Translations under genes and position numbers: made by a program
NCBI GenBank assembly: GCA_937965665.1
Contig: CALCJE010000007.1
Coordinates: 1 to 18,775, forward strand
Origin: an uncultured Bacteroidales bacterium
Lineage (GTDB): Bacteria; Bacteroidota; Bacteroidia; Bacteroidales; UBA4417
Direction: 5' to 3'
Length of the DNA stretch: 18,775 bases
Notes under the pieces: generated by a model
Seen by the model: the letters and a program-made list of their open reading frames with translations, nothing else
What the model was told of the DNA's origin: nothing
Databases searched by the model: none
Shown: in pieces, positions 7,265-14,520 of the stretch
Numbering within the stretch: position 1 is the stretch's first letter
Layout: each line of letters starts with the position of its first letter

Positions 7265-8617
7265 ATGGATCTTACAATGATAAATGCCATCTCACCTGTT
7301 GACGGACGTTACCGTAAACAGGTTGAGCGACTCTCATATTATTTCAGCGAAGCAGCCCTTATCAATTACCGGGTGTATGTTGAAGTAGAATATTTTATTG
7401 CCTTGTGCGAAATTCCACTTCCGCAGCTCAAGGGAATTGAACGTAAAAAAATCTCGGAACTGCGCGAACTTTGCCGCGATTTCACTTTTAATGATGCACA
7501 GGATGTTAAGGAAATTGAAGCTACCACCAACCACGATGTGAAAGCGGTGGAGTACTACCTCAAAAAGAGATTCGATAAAATGGGTCTTGGTAAATACAAG
7601 GAATTCATCCATTTTGGACTTACCTCGCAGGACATCAACAATACTGCAGGACCGTATGCACTGAAACTGGCTGTTGACGAAGTAATAGTACCCATTTACG
7701 AGGACCTGCTGCAAAAGCTTACCCGACGTGCCAAGGAATGGAAAAGCGTTTCGATGCTCGCACGCACCCATGGTCAGCCGGCATCGCCCACCATACTCGG
7801 GAAAGAAATTTATGTTTTCGCCGAAAGGCTTAAGCAACAACTGAAATTGCTTAAAACCATCCCTTTCTCAGCAAAATTTGGTGGCGCAACCGGTAATTTC
7901 AACGCGCATTATGTTGCTTATCCTGAAATAAACTGGGCAGAATTTGGTAACGATTTTGTAAAAAACAACTTGTTGCTCGAACGTTTGCAGCATACCACGC
8001 AAATTGAACACTACGACAACCAGGCCGCGCTTTTCGATAACATGAAGCGAATCAATACCATACTTATTGATCTGAGCCGCGACATGTGGAGCTATATTTC
8101 GATGGACTATTTCAAGCAGAAGATAAAAGCAGGCGAAGTAGGATCATCGGCCATGCCACATAAAGTAAACCCGATTGATTTCGAAAATGCCGAAGGAAAC
8201 CTGGGAATAGCAAATGCATTTTTCGAGCACTTATCGGCTAAACTTCCGTTATCAAGGTTGCAACGTGATTTAACTGATTCAACCGTAAGCCGAAATATTG
8301 GTGTCCCTTTTGCCCATACCTTAATTTCAATTAAATCGCTTATCAAAGGGCTGGATAAACTGATACTTAATGAGGATAAGCTGCATGCCGACCTGGAGAA
8401 TAACTGGGCTGTGGTAGCAGAGGCCATTCAAACCATCCTGCGGCGCGAAGGTTTCCCAAAACCTTACGAAACATTGAAGGAGCTTACACGCACCAATACG
8501 CATATCGACCATAAAGCCATCAGTAATTTTATTGAAAAGTTGAATGTGCCTGCGAAAATAAAGGAAGAACTTAACAAAATAACACCTTCAAATTACACAG
8601 GGCGCTTCGAAATGTAA
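7265..8617 (+). CDS. purB: Adenylosuccinate lyase
   Basis: Cytosolic enzyme acting twice in purine synthesis: it cleaves SAICAR to AICAR plus fumarate, and adenylosuccinate to AMP plus fumarate. The 450-residue protein is of the E. coli-like type: it opens with MINAISPVDGRY and carries the superfamily signature GSSAMPHKVNP at residues 293-303, whose serine loop closes over the active site. TSQDINNT and RTHGQPASPT are further conserved lyase regions. The ATG at 7265 (MDLTMINAISP) is chosen over a TTG 30 bases upstream because that TTG lies within the -7 promoter box and the family starts here. A run of nucleotide-synthesis genes in the same direction follows. Confidence 0.96.
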   Translation: MDLTMINAISPVDGRYRKQVERLSYYFSEAALINYRVYVEVEYFIALCEIPLPQLKGIERKKISELRELCRDFTFNDAQDVKEIEATTNHDVKAVEYYLKKRFDKMGLGKYKEFIHFGLTSQDINNTAGPYALKLAVDEVIVPIYEDLLQKLTRRAKEWKSVSMLARTHGQPASPTILGKEIYVFAERLKQQLKLLKTIPFSAKFGGATGNFNAHYVAYPEINWAEFGNDFVKNNLLLERLQHTTQIEHYDNQAALFDNMKRINTILIDLSRDMWSYISMDYFKQKIKAGEVGSSAMPHKVNPIDFENAEGNLGIANAFFEHLSAKLPLSRLQRDLTDSTVSRNIGVPFAHTLISIKSLIKGLDKLILNEDKLHADLENNWAVVAEAIQTILRREGFPKPYETLKELTRTNTHIDHKAISNFIEKLNVPAKIKEELNKITPSNYTGRFEM

Positions 8618-8674
8618 GAAGTGTTAAATTTTGTGCGATTGCAAAACAGTGTAGTAAAAACAGATTGTTTTAAG

Positions 8675-8682
8675 TAATTTTG
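8675..8682 (+). promoter_or_regulatory. Putative -7 box for the DUF5606 gene
   Basis: TAATTTTG matches TAnnTTTG. No TTG sits at the expected -33 position. The start would be near 8689, with AAGGA (8693-8697) as a possible ribosome-binding site a few bases before the ATG at 8704. Confidence 0.4.
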
Positions 8683-8703
8683 CACAAAAATTAAGGACAT
8701 TCT

Positions 8704-9150
8704 ATGGATCTGAAAGAAATTTTATCTGTTTCGGGAAAGCCAGGGCTTTTTAAAACAATTGCACAAACCAAGACCGGAGTTATCATTGAATCACTTATTG
8801 ATGGCAAGCGTATACAGGCTTTTGCCAGCGATAAAATTAGTTCATTGGGTGAAATAAGCATTTTTACCACCACCGAAGATATGCCGCTACGCGAAGTATT
8901 CAGGCTTATACGCGAGAAAAACGGCGATCAGCCAGCGCCCGATGTAAAAGCCGACGATCGCATGCTGAAAGCATTTTTCGAATCGGTTTTACCGGAATAT
9001 GACCGCGAACGCGTTTATACTTCACACATACGGAAACTCTCGCAATGGTACAACCTACTCATTGCCAATGGCATAACCGACTTTACCGCACCTGCCGAAG
9101 AGGTTGAACCTGAAACTGATTCGCCTGGAGAAACCGGCCAAAGCGCTTAA
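8704..9150 (+). CDS. DUF5606 family protein, function unknown
   Basis: This 148-residue, probably cytosolic protein is of a family I recognise from Bacteroidota. The N-terminal ~60 residues (MDLKEILSVSGKPGLFK, then ESLIDGKR) have a compact beta-rich look. A second part, about 80-128, contains FFESVLPEYDRERVY and the helix IRKLSQWYNLL. The C-terminal ~20 residues are acidic and probably disordered. No catalytic motif, signal peptide or membrane segment is visible. It has its own candidate promoter and is followed by an intrinsic terminator, so it may form a single-gene transcript between purB and pyrK. No biochemical role can be stated. Confidence 0.8.
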   Translation: MDLKEILSVSGKPGLFKTIAQTKTGVIIESLIDGKRIQAFASDKISSLGEISIFTTTEDMPLREVFRLIREKNGDQPAPDVKADDRMLKAFFESVLPEYDRERVYTSHIRKLSQWYNLLIANGITDFTAPAEEVEPETDSPGETGQSA

Positions 9151-9163
9151 TAAAACCAACATC

Positions 9164-9196
9164 AAGTCCGATTCATACCAATGACGGACTTTTTTT
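9164..9196 (+). terminator. Intrinsic terminator after the DUF5606 gene
   Basis: AAGTCCG (9164-9170) pairs with CGGACTT (9185-9191). The stem can extend inward, after a 2-nt bulge, by TCAT/ATGA closing an ACCA loop. Seven T residues run to 9196. This is a good Rho-independent terminator 14 nt after the stop codon. Confidence 0.8.
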
Positions 9197-9226
9197 ACGT
9201 ATTTTCGCCTGTAGATTTGCCACCCG

Positions 9227-9994
9227 ATGAAGAAATTTATCCATGATTTCGTGGTTACGCGCAACCACCACATTACCGACGATTACTTTGCCATTTATCT
9301 TAAATGCCCGGTTTCGCTTCCAGGCATTTTGCCTGGTCAGTTTGCCGAAGTACTGGTCAGCAATTCAACCACTACTTACCTGCGCCGGCCATTTTCTATT
9401 TACGATGCCGATTATGAGAAAAACGAGCTCTCGTTGCTCATTAAAAAGGTGGGAGATGGAACAGCTGCTCTTTCGAAACTCATTGAAGGAGATGTACTTA
9501 ACCTGGTTTACCCGCTTGGAAATTCGTTCAGCATGCCATCAGGCAAAAAAGCCTTGCTGGTGGGTGGCGGTGTAGGGATTGCTCCTATGCTCATGCTTGC
9601 AAAACTGTTACATTCCAAAGGTTATAAACCCGACGTACTTATTGGCGGACGAACTGCTGATGATATTATAGAACCCGAAAAATACGAACCTTACGGAAAA
9701 GTATTTATTACTACTGACGATGGCTCTGCCGGGGAAAAAGGAATGGTTACTCAGCACAGCCTTTTTGCTGAAGATATTAAAACATATTCGGCTATTTATG
9801 CCTGCGGACCAGATCCTATGATGAAAGCCGTTGGTCGTATAGCCGCAACCCATGATATTCCATGCGAAATATCGCTCGAAAACACCATGGCCTGCGGAAT
9901 CGGGGCATGTTTATGCTGCGTGGTCGAAACCATTGAAGGAAACAAAACTACCTGCATGGAAGGCCCTGTTTTTGATACCCGAATGCTCAAATAG
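9227..9994 (+). CDS. pyrK: Dihydroorotate dehydrogenase electron transfer subunit
   Basis: PyrK passes electrons from the FMN of PyrD to NAD+, using FAD and a 2Fe-2S cluster, in class 1B dihydroorotate dehydrogenase (pyrimidine synthesis, cytosol). The 255-residue protein shows the ferredoxin-reductase-like FAD-binding motif RRPFSIY (53-59) and the nucleotide-binding VGGGVGIAPM (112-121). The iron-sulfur ligands are Cys223, Cys228, Cys231 and Cys243 (CX4CX2CX11C), as in characterised PyrK proteins. It is followed by pyrD in the same direction. A TAGATTTG at 9212-9219, just before the ATG, could be a -7 box giving an almost leaderless message, but no -33 element supports it. The terminator directly upstream separates it from the DUF5606 gene. 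Confidence 0.95.
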   Translation: MKKFIHDFVVTRNHHITDDYFAIYLKCPVSLPGILPGQFAEVLVSNSTTTYLRRPFSIYDADYEKNELSLLIKKVGDGTAALSKLIEGDVLNLVYPLGNSFSMPSGKKALLVGGGVGIAPMLMLAKLLHSKGYKPDVLIGGRTADDIIEPEKYEPYGKVFITTDDGSAGEKGMVTQHSLFAEDIKTYSAIYACGPDPMMKAVGRIAATHDIPCEISLENTMACGIGACLCCVVETIEGNKTTCMEGPVFDTRMLK

Positions 9995-10014
9995 TTCTGA
10001 GTTGGACGAAAATG

Positions 10015-10042
10015 AAATCCGAAACCGCAAATCCGAAATCGC
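10015..10042 (+). repeat. Two tandem copies of a 14-bp unit between pyrK and pyrD
   Basis: AAATCCGAAACCGC (10015-10028) is followed directly by AAATCCGAAATCGC (10029-10042), with one mismatch. The pair fills most of the short pyrK-pyrD spacer and stops just before the preferred pyrD start. Its presence argues against using the upstream in-frame ATG at 10012. Confidence 0.7.
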
Positions 10043-10050
10043 AAAACACT

Positions 10051-10962
10051 ATGCCCGAATTATCAGTAAACGTACATAAACTGCTGCTTAAAAACCCGGT
10101 AATGTCAGCTTCGGGTACTTTTGGCTATGGCCCCGAATTCGACGATTTCATTGATGTGAACAGGCTTGGCGGAATACTTACCAAAGCCTGCACCTCGAAA
10201 AACCGCGATGGCAACCGGTACCCACGTATGGCCGAAACGCCTTCGGGAATGCTGAATTCGGTTGGTCTTCAGAACAAGGGCGTAGACTATTTTATCAACA
10301 CCATTTACCCAAAAATTGAGCATTACAACACCCACATTATCGTAAATGTGTCGGACTCAACGGTTGAAGGATATATGGAAGTAGCCGAAAAGCTGAATTC
10401 CCTCGAAAAAGTCACAGGTATCGAACTTAATATTTCGTGCCCCAATGTAAAAGAAGGGGGAATGGCATTTGGCACGTCCTGTCCAATGGCAGCTTCGGTA
10501 ACCAAATCAGTTCGGAGTGTTTACGATAAAACCATGATTGTGAAGCTCTCGCCAAACGTTACTAATATTGCTGAAATTGCAAAAGCCGTTGAAGATGAAG
10601 GCGCGGATTCGGTTTCGGTAATTAATACATTGCTGGGCATGGCGATTGATGCCGAAAAACGGAAACCAGTGCTTTCAACCATTACCGGCGGACTTTCGGG
10701 ACCTGCTATAAAACCCATTGCCCTGCGCATGGTTTGGCAGGTTTCAAAAGCAGTAAACATCCCGGTAATCGGACTAGGAGGAATCAGCAATGCTACCGAT
10801 GCCATTGAGTTTTTACTTGCCGGCGCAACCGCCATCCAGGTTGGAACCGCAAACTTTGTAGATCCGCAGGTATGTATAAAAATTATCGATGGAATCGAAG
10901 CATACTGCACCCGCCATGGAATTAAAGATGTTAAGGAACTGATCGGGGCTTTGGAGTGTTGA
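10051..10962 (+). CDS. pyrD: Dihydroorotate dehydrogenase, class 1B catalytic subunit
   Basis: PyrD oxidises dihydroorotate to orotate on a TIM-barrel FMN enzyme and works with PyrK. With the ATG at 10051 the product has 303 residues, the usual length, and starts MPELSVNVHKL; an in-frame ATG at 10012 would add 13 residues encoded by a tandem repeat. Conserved pieces are LKNPVMSASGTFGYG (13-27), the active-site loop NISCPNVKEGG with catalytic Cys130, KLSPNVT (165-171), and the FMN phosphate-binding stretch around VIGLGGI and AIQVGTA. A cysteine base is the class 1 feature and fits with the adjacent PyrK. It begins 56 bp after pyrK, probably in the same operon. Confidence 0.96.
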   Translation: MPELSVNVHKLLLKNPVMSASGTFGYGPEFDDFIDVNRLGGILTKACTSKNRDGNRYPRMAETPSGMLNSVGLQNKGVDYFINTIYPKIEHYNTHIIVNVSDSTVEGYMEVAEKLNSLEKVTGIELNISCPNVKEGGMAFGTSCPMAASVTKSVRSVYDKTMIVKLSPNVTNIAEIAKAVEDEGADSVSVINTLLGMAIDAEKRKPVLSTITGGLSGPAIKPIALRMVWQVSKAVNIPVIGLGGISNATDAIEFLLAGATAIQVGTANFVDPQVCIKIIDGIEAYCTRHGIKDVKELIGALEC

Positions 10963-10988
10963 AGTATGGGGTTGAAGGTTGAAGGTTT

Positions 10989-11030
10989 AAGTTGTAAGGT
11001 ATAAGTTGTAAGGGTTAAGTTGTAAGGGTT
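10989..11030 (+). repeat. Three tandem copies of a 14-bp unit
   Basis: AAGTTGTAAGGTAT (10989-11002) is followed by two identical copies of AAGTTGTAAGGGTT (11003-11016 and 11017-11030). It is preceded by GGTTGAA-type repeats (about 10970-10985). The unit length equals that of the tandem pair before pyrD, but the sequence is different. Confidence 0.8.
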
Positions 11031-11079
11031 AAGATATTTGATGTTTTCTGGATTCCCAGGTAACAACTCATCACCAAAC

Positions 11080-11205
11080 ATCAACCAAATAACCACCGAA
11101 TGACCACCGAATGACCACCAAATGACCAATTAACCACCGAATGACCACCGAATGACCACTGAATGACCAATTAACCACCAAATAACAACTCAATGACCAC
11201 CAAAC
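11080..11205 (+). repeat. 11-bp tandem array with a 41-bp higher-order period
   Basis: The units follow GACCACCGAAT or AACCACCGAAT. Three 11-mers plus an 8-mer GACCAATT make a 41-bp block at 11091-11131. It is repeated with a single change at 11132-11172, then followed by three more diverged 11-mers to 11205. One related 11-mer (11080-11090) precedes it. There are no spacers, so this is a minisatellite-like array, not a CRISPR. It ends about 65 bp before purD. Confidence 0.85.
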
Positions 11206-11270
11206 CCTCTCAAGCATCTCTCTAAACTCAACAACAAACCGCTGAAACACCTCAAAAATAGAAATTTAGC

Positions 11271-12554
11271 ATGTCAAAATATAATGTACTTCTGATTGGC
11301 AGTGGTGGCCGCGAACATGCGATAGCCTGGAAACTTTCGCAAAGCCCGCTACTTAACCGCTTATTTATAGCTCCCGGAAATGCCGGAACAGCAGGTGCTG
11401 GAACCAATGTAGCCATTTCCGGCAACGATTTTGAAGGAATTAAAACATTTATATTGCAGAACCACATTCAGCTGGTGGTGGTTGGGCCTGAAGAGCCGTT
11501 AGTTCGGGGCATTCATGATTTTTTCATTTCCGATGCAGCGCTGAAAGATATTCCGGTAATTGGCCCACAGAAGTCAGGTGCCGAATTGGAAGGCAGCAAG
11601 GATTTTGCCAAACAATTTATGATCAGGCATGGAATCCCGACAGGCGCCTACCAAACTTTTACCCAAAATACACTGAAAGAAGGAATTGCATTTTTAAAGA
11701 CATTAAATCATCCCTATGTTCTTAAAGCCGATGGACTGGCTGCCGGCAAAGGGGTAGTTATTAGCAACACCCTTGGCGAAGCCGAAAATGAACTTACCGA
11801 TATGCTTGCCGGGCAAAAATTCGGGAAAGCATCGGAGCGTGTAGTTATTGAAGAATTTCTCGATGGAATTGAACTATCGGCATTTGCCCTTACCAACGGG
11901 CATCAATACATCGTACTTCCCGAAGCCAAAGACTATAAGCGCATTGGCGAAGGTGATACCGGCCTGAACACGGGTGGTATGGGTTCCATTTCGCCGGTTC
12001 CGTTTGCCGGAAGGGATTTTATGCAAAAGGTTGAAGACCGCGTTATTAAACCTACGGTGGAAGGCCTGAAAAAAGACGGTATTCCTTACCAGGGTTTCCT
12101 GTTTTTCGGACTGATGAATGTAAAAGGTGATCCGTATGTAATTGAATATAACGTTCGACTGGGCGATCCTGAAACGGAGTCGTTGATGCCCCGTATAAAA
12201 TCGGACCTGCTGGATATTTTTATACATACCGTACAGGGAAAACTCAATGAAATAAAACTCGAAACTGATCCCCGGACTGCGGCCTGCGTTATGCTTGTTT
12301 CGGGTGGATATCCCGGTGAATATGCCAAGGGTAAAACTATTTCGGGCTTTGAAAAAATTGATAAAAGCCTGGTGTTCCATGCCGGCACCGACTTTAAAGA
12401 TGGAAATATAATTACTGCCGGTGGAAGAGTGATTGCAGTAACCACTTTGGCCGGAGATATTAAAACTGCGATCTCAACATCTATTGAATCCGCTTCGAAG
12501 ATCAGTTTCGAAAACTCGTATTTCCGCAGCGATATCGGTAAAGACCTGGTTTAA
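11271..12554 (+). CDS. purD: Phosphoribosylamine-glycine ligase (GAR synthetase)
   Basis: PurD joins phosphoribosylamine and glycine with ATP, the second step of purine synthesis, in the cytosol. The 427 residues match the family length. The N-terminal domain starts with VLLIGSGGREHAIAW (6-20) and has GPEEPLVRG (72-80). The ATP-grasp region carries LKADGLAAGKGVVI (151-164), IEEFLDG (193-199) and the magnesium-binding EYNVRLGDPE (292-301). The ATG at 11271 gives the expected N-terminus. A DUF6427 membrane gene follows after 23 bp and is probably cotranscribed. The repeat-filled upstream region separates it from pyrD. Confidence 0.97.
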   Translation: MSKYNVLLIGSGGREHAIAWKLSQSPLLNRLFIAPGNAGTAGAGTNVAISGNDFEGIKTFILQNHIQLVVVGPEEPLVRGIHDFFISDAALKDIPVIGPQKSGAELEGSKDFAKQFMIRHGIPTGAYQTFTQNTLKEGIAFLKTLNHPYVLKADGLAAGKGVVISNTLGEAENELTDMLAGQKFGKASERVVIEEFLDGIELSAFALTNGHQYIVLPEAKDYKRIGEGDTGLNTGGMGSISPVPFAGRDFMQKVEDRVIKPTVEGLKKDGIPYQGFLFFGLMNVKGDPYVIEYNVRLGDPETESLMPRIKSDLLDIFIHTVQGKLNEIKLETDPRTAACVMLVSGGYPGEYAKGKTISGFEKIDKSLVFHAGTDFKDGNIITAGGRVIAVTTLAGDIKTAISTSIESASKISFENSYFRSDIGKDLV

Positions 12555-12577
12555 CTTAATTTTCAATTTTTACACGC

Positions 12578-13564
12578 ATGCTCAGGTGGATTTCTAAATC
12601 AGGAACATTTATCCAGTTCATTATTTTTACATTACTCCTGGCTTTGCTCTGGGTACCGGCAATTGTGTCGCCCCGTCAGCCGGTGATTACACCACAGGAT
12701 GGCCCTCTTTACACATTGCTGGCTGATGGGTTGATGCACAGTCCTTTTCTGAGCGTGGCTCTGGCTGTGATACTGATAGCAATACAAGCTTTTCTACTAA
12801 ATAATGTTTACCGGTCGAATGGTTTTTTCGGAAGGGATAACCTGCTCCCGGCCATCATTCTGATGCTTGCCTACAGCTGGAGTTCCGATTACCAGACGCT
12901 TCATGCGATATTACCGGCAACACTGTTTGTAATTATCGCGCTGCATTCCATCATGCGCATGTATGGTCAGCATGCCGCTTACCAGCAACTTTTCGTGGCT
13001 TCTTTTGCTACGGGATTAGCGGCCCTGTTTTATATTCCGCTGGCATACCTGCTGCTGATGCTCTGGTTTACACTCATCACTTACCGGGTATCTTCCTGGC
13101 GCGAATATGCCGTTTCAATCATCGGCTATGCCTTACCATTTATTTATTATCTGAGCTGGCTGTTCTGGAACGACAACCTGATTGCCGGTTTGATAAAACT
13201 TTCAGAATCAGCGTATCACCTGGTGATACCCGCGCGTATCTCGCTCATAAACACGATCTGGCTTTCGGTATCGGCATTTATGCTGCTGGTAGCTATGATT
13301 GCTGTGCTGAATAACATGAACGATAAGCTGATCAGCCTCAGGCGCAGGTCGTGGGTGCTGTTCAATTTCAGCTTAACTGCCTTAATAGCCACCTTGTTAA
13401 CAGGCTGGCCAATCCTGACGGCTAATTATATCTTTGTAATACCACTTTCATTCTTTATAACCGGTAGTTTCATTTTGATAAAAAGGTCGTTCTGGTTCGA
13501 AATGCTTGCCCTGGCTTATTTCCTGCTTTTTGCAGGGATGCGGATTTATGTCTATTTGTATTAA
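12578..13564 (+). CDS. DUF6427 family polytopic membrane protein
   Basis: The 328-residue protein is strongly hydrophobic, with about nine or ten predicted transmembrane segments (for example near 12-30, 58-76, 88-104, 111-126, 138-165, 176-195, 225-246, 265-283 and 288-305). It matches a Bacteroidota family often found next to purD, DUF6427. Apart from short charged loops (WREY, RRRS) I see no catalytic motif. Location in the inner membrane is inferred from the hydrophobic segments. The 23-bp gap to purD suggests cotranscription. The function is unknown; association with purine genes may only reflect conserved gene order. Confidence 0.75.
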   Translation: MLRWISKSGTFIQFIIFTLLLALLWVPAIVSPRQPVITPQDGPLYTLLADGLMHSPFLSVALAVILIAIQAFLLNNVYRSNGFFGRDNLLPAIILMLAYSWSSDYQTLHAILPATLFVIIALHSIMRMYGQHAAYQQLFVASFATGLAALFYIPLAYLLLMLWFTLITYRVSSWREYAVSIIGYALPFIYYLSWLFWNDNLIAGLIKLSESAYHLVIPARISLINTIWLSVSAFMLLVAMIAVLNNMNDKLISLRRRSWVLFNFSLTALIATLLTGWPILTANYIFVIPLSFFITGSFILIKRSFWFEMLALAYFLLFAGMRIYVYLY

Positions 13565-13618
13565 AATCCTCAGTTTATCCTTAGCTGGAACGCATAAAGT
13601 GTAACATGTAAATGGTTT

Positions 13619-14206
13619 ATGTTAAAATCATCTTATACGAATCACCTGGTTGAGGCTGGTTGCGACGAAGCCGGCAGGGGATGCCTGGCAGGACCTGTTT
13701 TTGCGGCTGCGGTAATATTACCGGCTGATTTCTCGCATCCGGGATTAAATGATTCGAAACAGCTCTCCGCCTTACGCCGCGAATCCTTACGCCACACCAT
13801 TGAAAATGAAGCCCTGGCATGGGCAATTGCCATGGTTGATAACCACGAAATAGACCAGATTAATATCCTGAAAGCATCGATACTGGCCATGCATAAAGCC
13901 CTCGATCAACTTTTAACCCGGCCGCAGCTGATTCTAGTTGATGGAAACCGTTTTAAGGCCTACCAGGATATTCCACACGAATGCATCATAAAGGGCGATT
14001 CCAAATACATGTCGATAGCTGCCGCTTCGATACTTGCTAAAACCTACCGCGATGATTACATGTTGAAACTGCACGAAACATACCCGCATTTTGGATGGGA
14101 CCGGAACAAAGGATACCCAACACTCGAACACCGTAAAGCCATCCTCACCCTGGGGGCTACACCTTATCACAGGGAAACATTCACAGTTCAGGTTAACGAC
14201 CGCTAA
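13619..14206 (+). CDS. rnhB: Ribonuclease HII
   Basis: RNase HII nicks RNA-DNA hybrids and removes single ribonucleotides from DNA. The 195-residue length is normal for the family. The four metal-binding acidic residues are present: Asp16 and Glu17 in CDEAGRG, Asp108 in LVDGN, and Asp127 in KGDSKY. Later conserved pieces are AAASILAKTYRD and FGWDRNKGYPT. The tyrosine and glycine-rich loop that recognise the RNA-DNA junction are expected around GRGCLAG. It starts 54 bp after the DUF6427 gene in the same direction and may belong to the purD transcript. No regulatory element is evident. Confidence 0.96.
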   Translation: MLKSSYTNHLVEAGCDEAGRGCLAGPVFAAAVILPADFSHPGLNDSKQLSALRRESLRHTIENEALAWAIAMVDNHEIDQINILKASILAMHKALDQLLTRPQLILVDGNRFKAYQDIPHECIIKGDSKYMSIAAASILAKTYRDDYMLKLHETYPHFGWDRNKGYPTLEHRKAILTLGATPYHRETFTVQVNDR

Positions 14207-14520
14207 AAACCGCTCTACATCAAAAATCCCAGCTTGCGACGGGGATCTCTGAACCAATTTATTAACCAAATTATCAACCAGAATTCTACTCTCAGACAAG
14301 TAACACAAGTCTTTTACCCAATTGTTTGTAAATATTTTTATTTACTATCCAAATGTTTATGCAAATTTACATCATGTTATGACATATTTCGCATTATTAT
14401 TAAAATAAATTTAAAAATTCTTCTTTCTTCCTGTATCGCTTAATATTGTTGATATCCGGGATTTCAAAAAGCATAAGTAAAGCATGAATTTTGTATTATT
14501 GCAAATCAATTTGGTTTTTT
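14207..14520. other. A/T-rich intergenic region, no gene
   Basis: This 314-bp gap between rnhB and the glucosaminidase gene has only short frames without credible coding signs. It is increasingly A/T-rich towards 14450. AACCAA-TTAT units recur around 14250-14280. GTAAAT/ATTTAC forms a weak 6-bp hairpin (14328-14345). TATTATTG at 14494-14501 is a near match to the -7 box for the downstream gene. I see no convincing terminator after rnhB. Confidence 0.4.

Larger units (their letters stand above)
10963..11270. other. pyrD-purD intergenic region filled with tandem repeats
   Basis: This 308-bp gap holds no supportable gene. The first part (to about 11040) is almost C-free on the plus strand and carries 14-bp tandem copies. 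The second part (about 11060-11235) is G-poor and carries an 11-bp/41-bp array. A minus-strand frame runs through it from pyrD, but it is just the repeat translated and is not credible. I see no clear promoter box for purD and no T-tract terminator after pyrD. Confidence 0.7.

Noticed and set aside
7334..7840. Antisense frame of 168 codons within purB
   Set aside because: It is a shadow of the strongly conserved purB frame and has no recognisable domain or start context.
9200..9219. pyrK promoter boxes TATTTTCG and TAGATTTG
   Set aside because: The first deviates from the consensus and neither has a -33 TTG at proper spacing, so they were not listed as a feature.
10521..11129. Minus-strand frame of about 200 codons
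   Set aside because: It lies antisense to pyrD and continues into the tandem repeats. The product shows no domain, and its N-terminus is just the translated repeat.
11080..11205. Possible CRISPR array
   Set aside because: Units are 11 bp, directly tandem, degenerate and without unique spacers, and no cas genes are present.
11874..12380. Antisense frame of 168 codons within purD
   Set aside because: It is a shadow of purD; the composition and residue pattern give no sign of a real protein.
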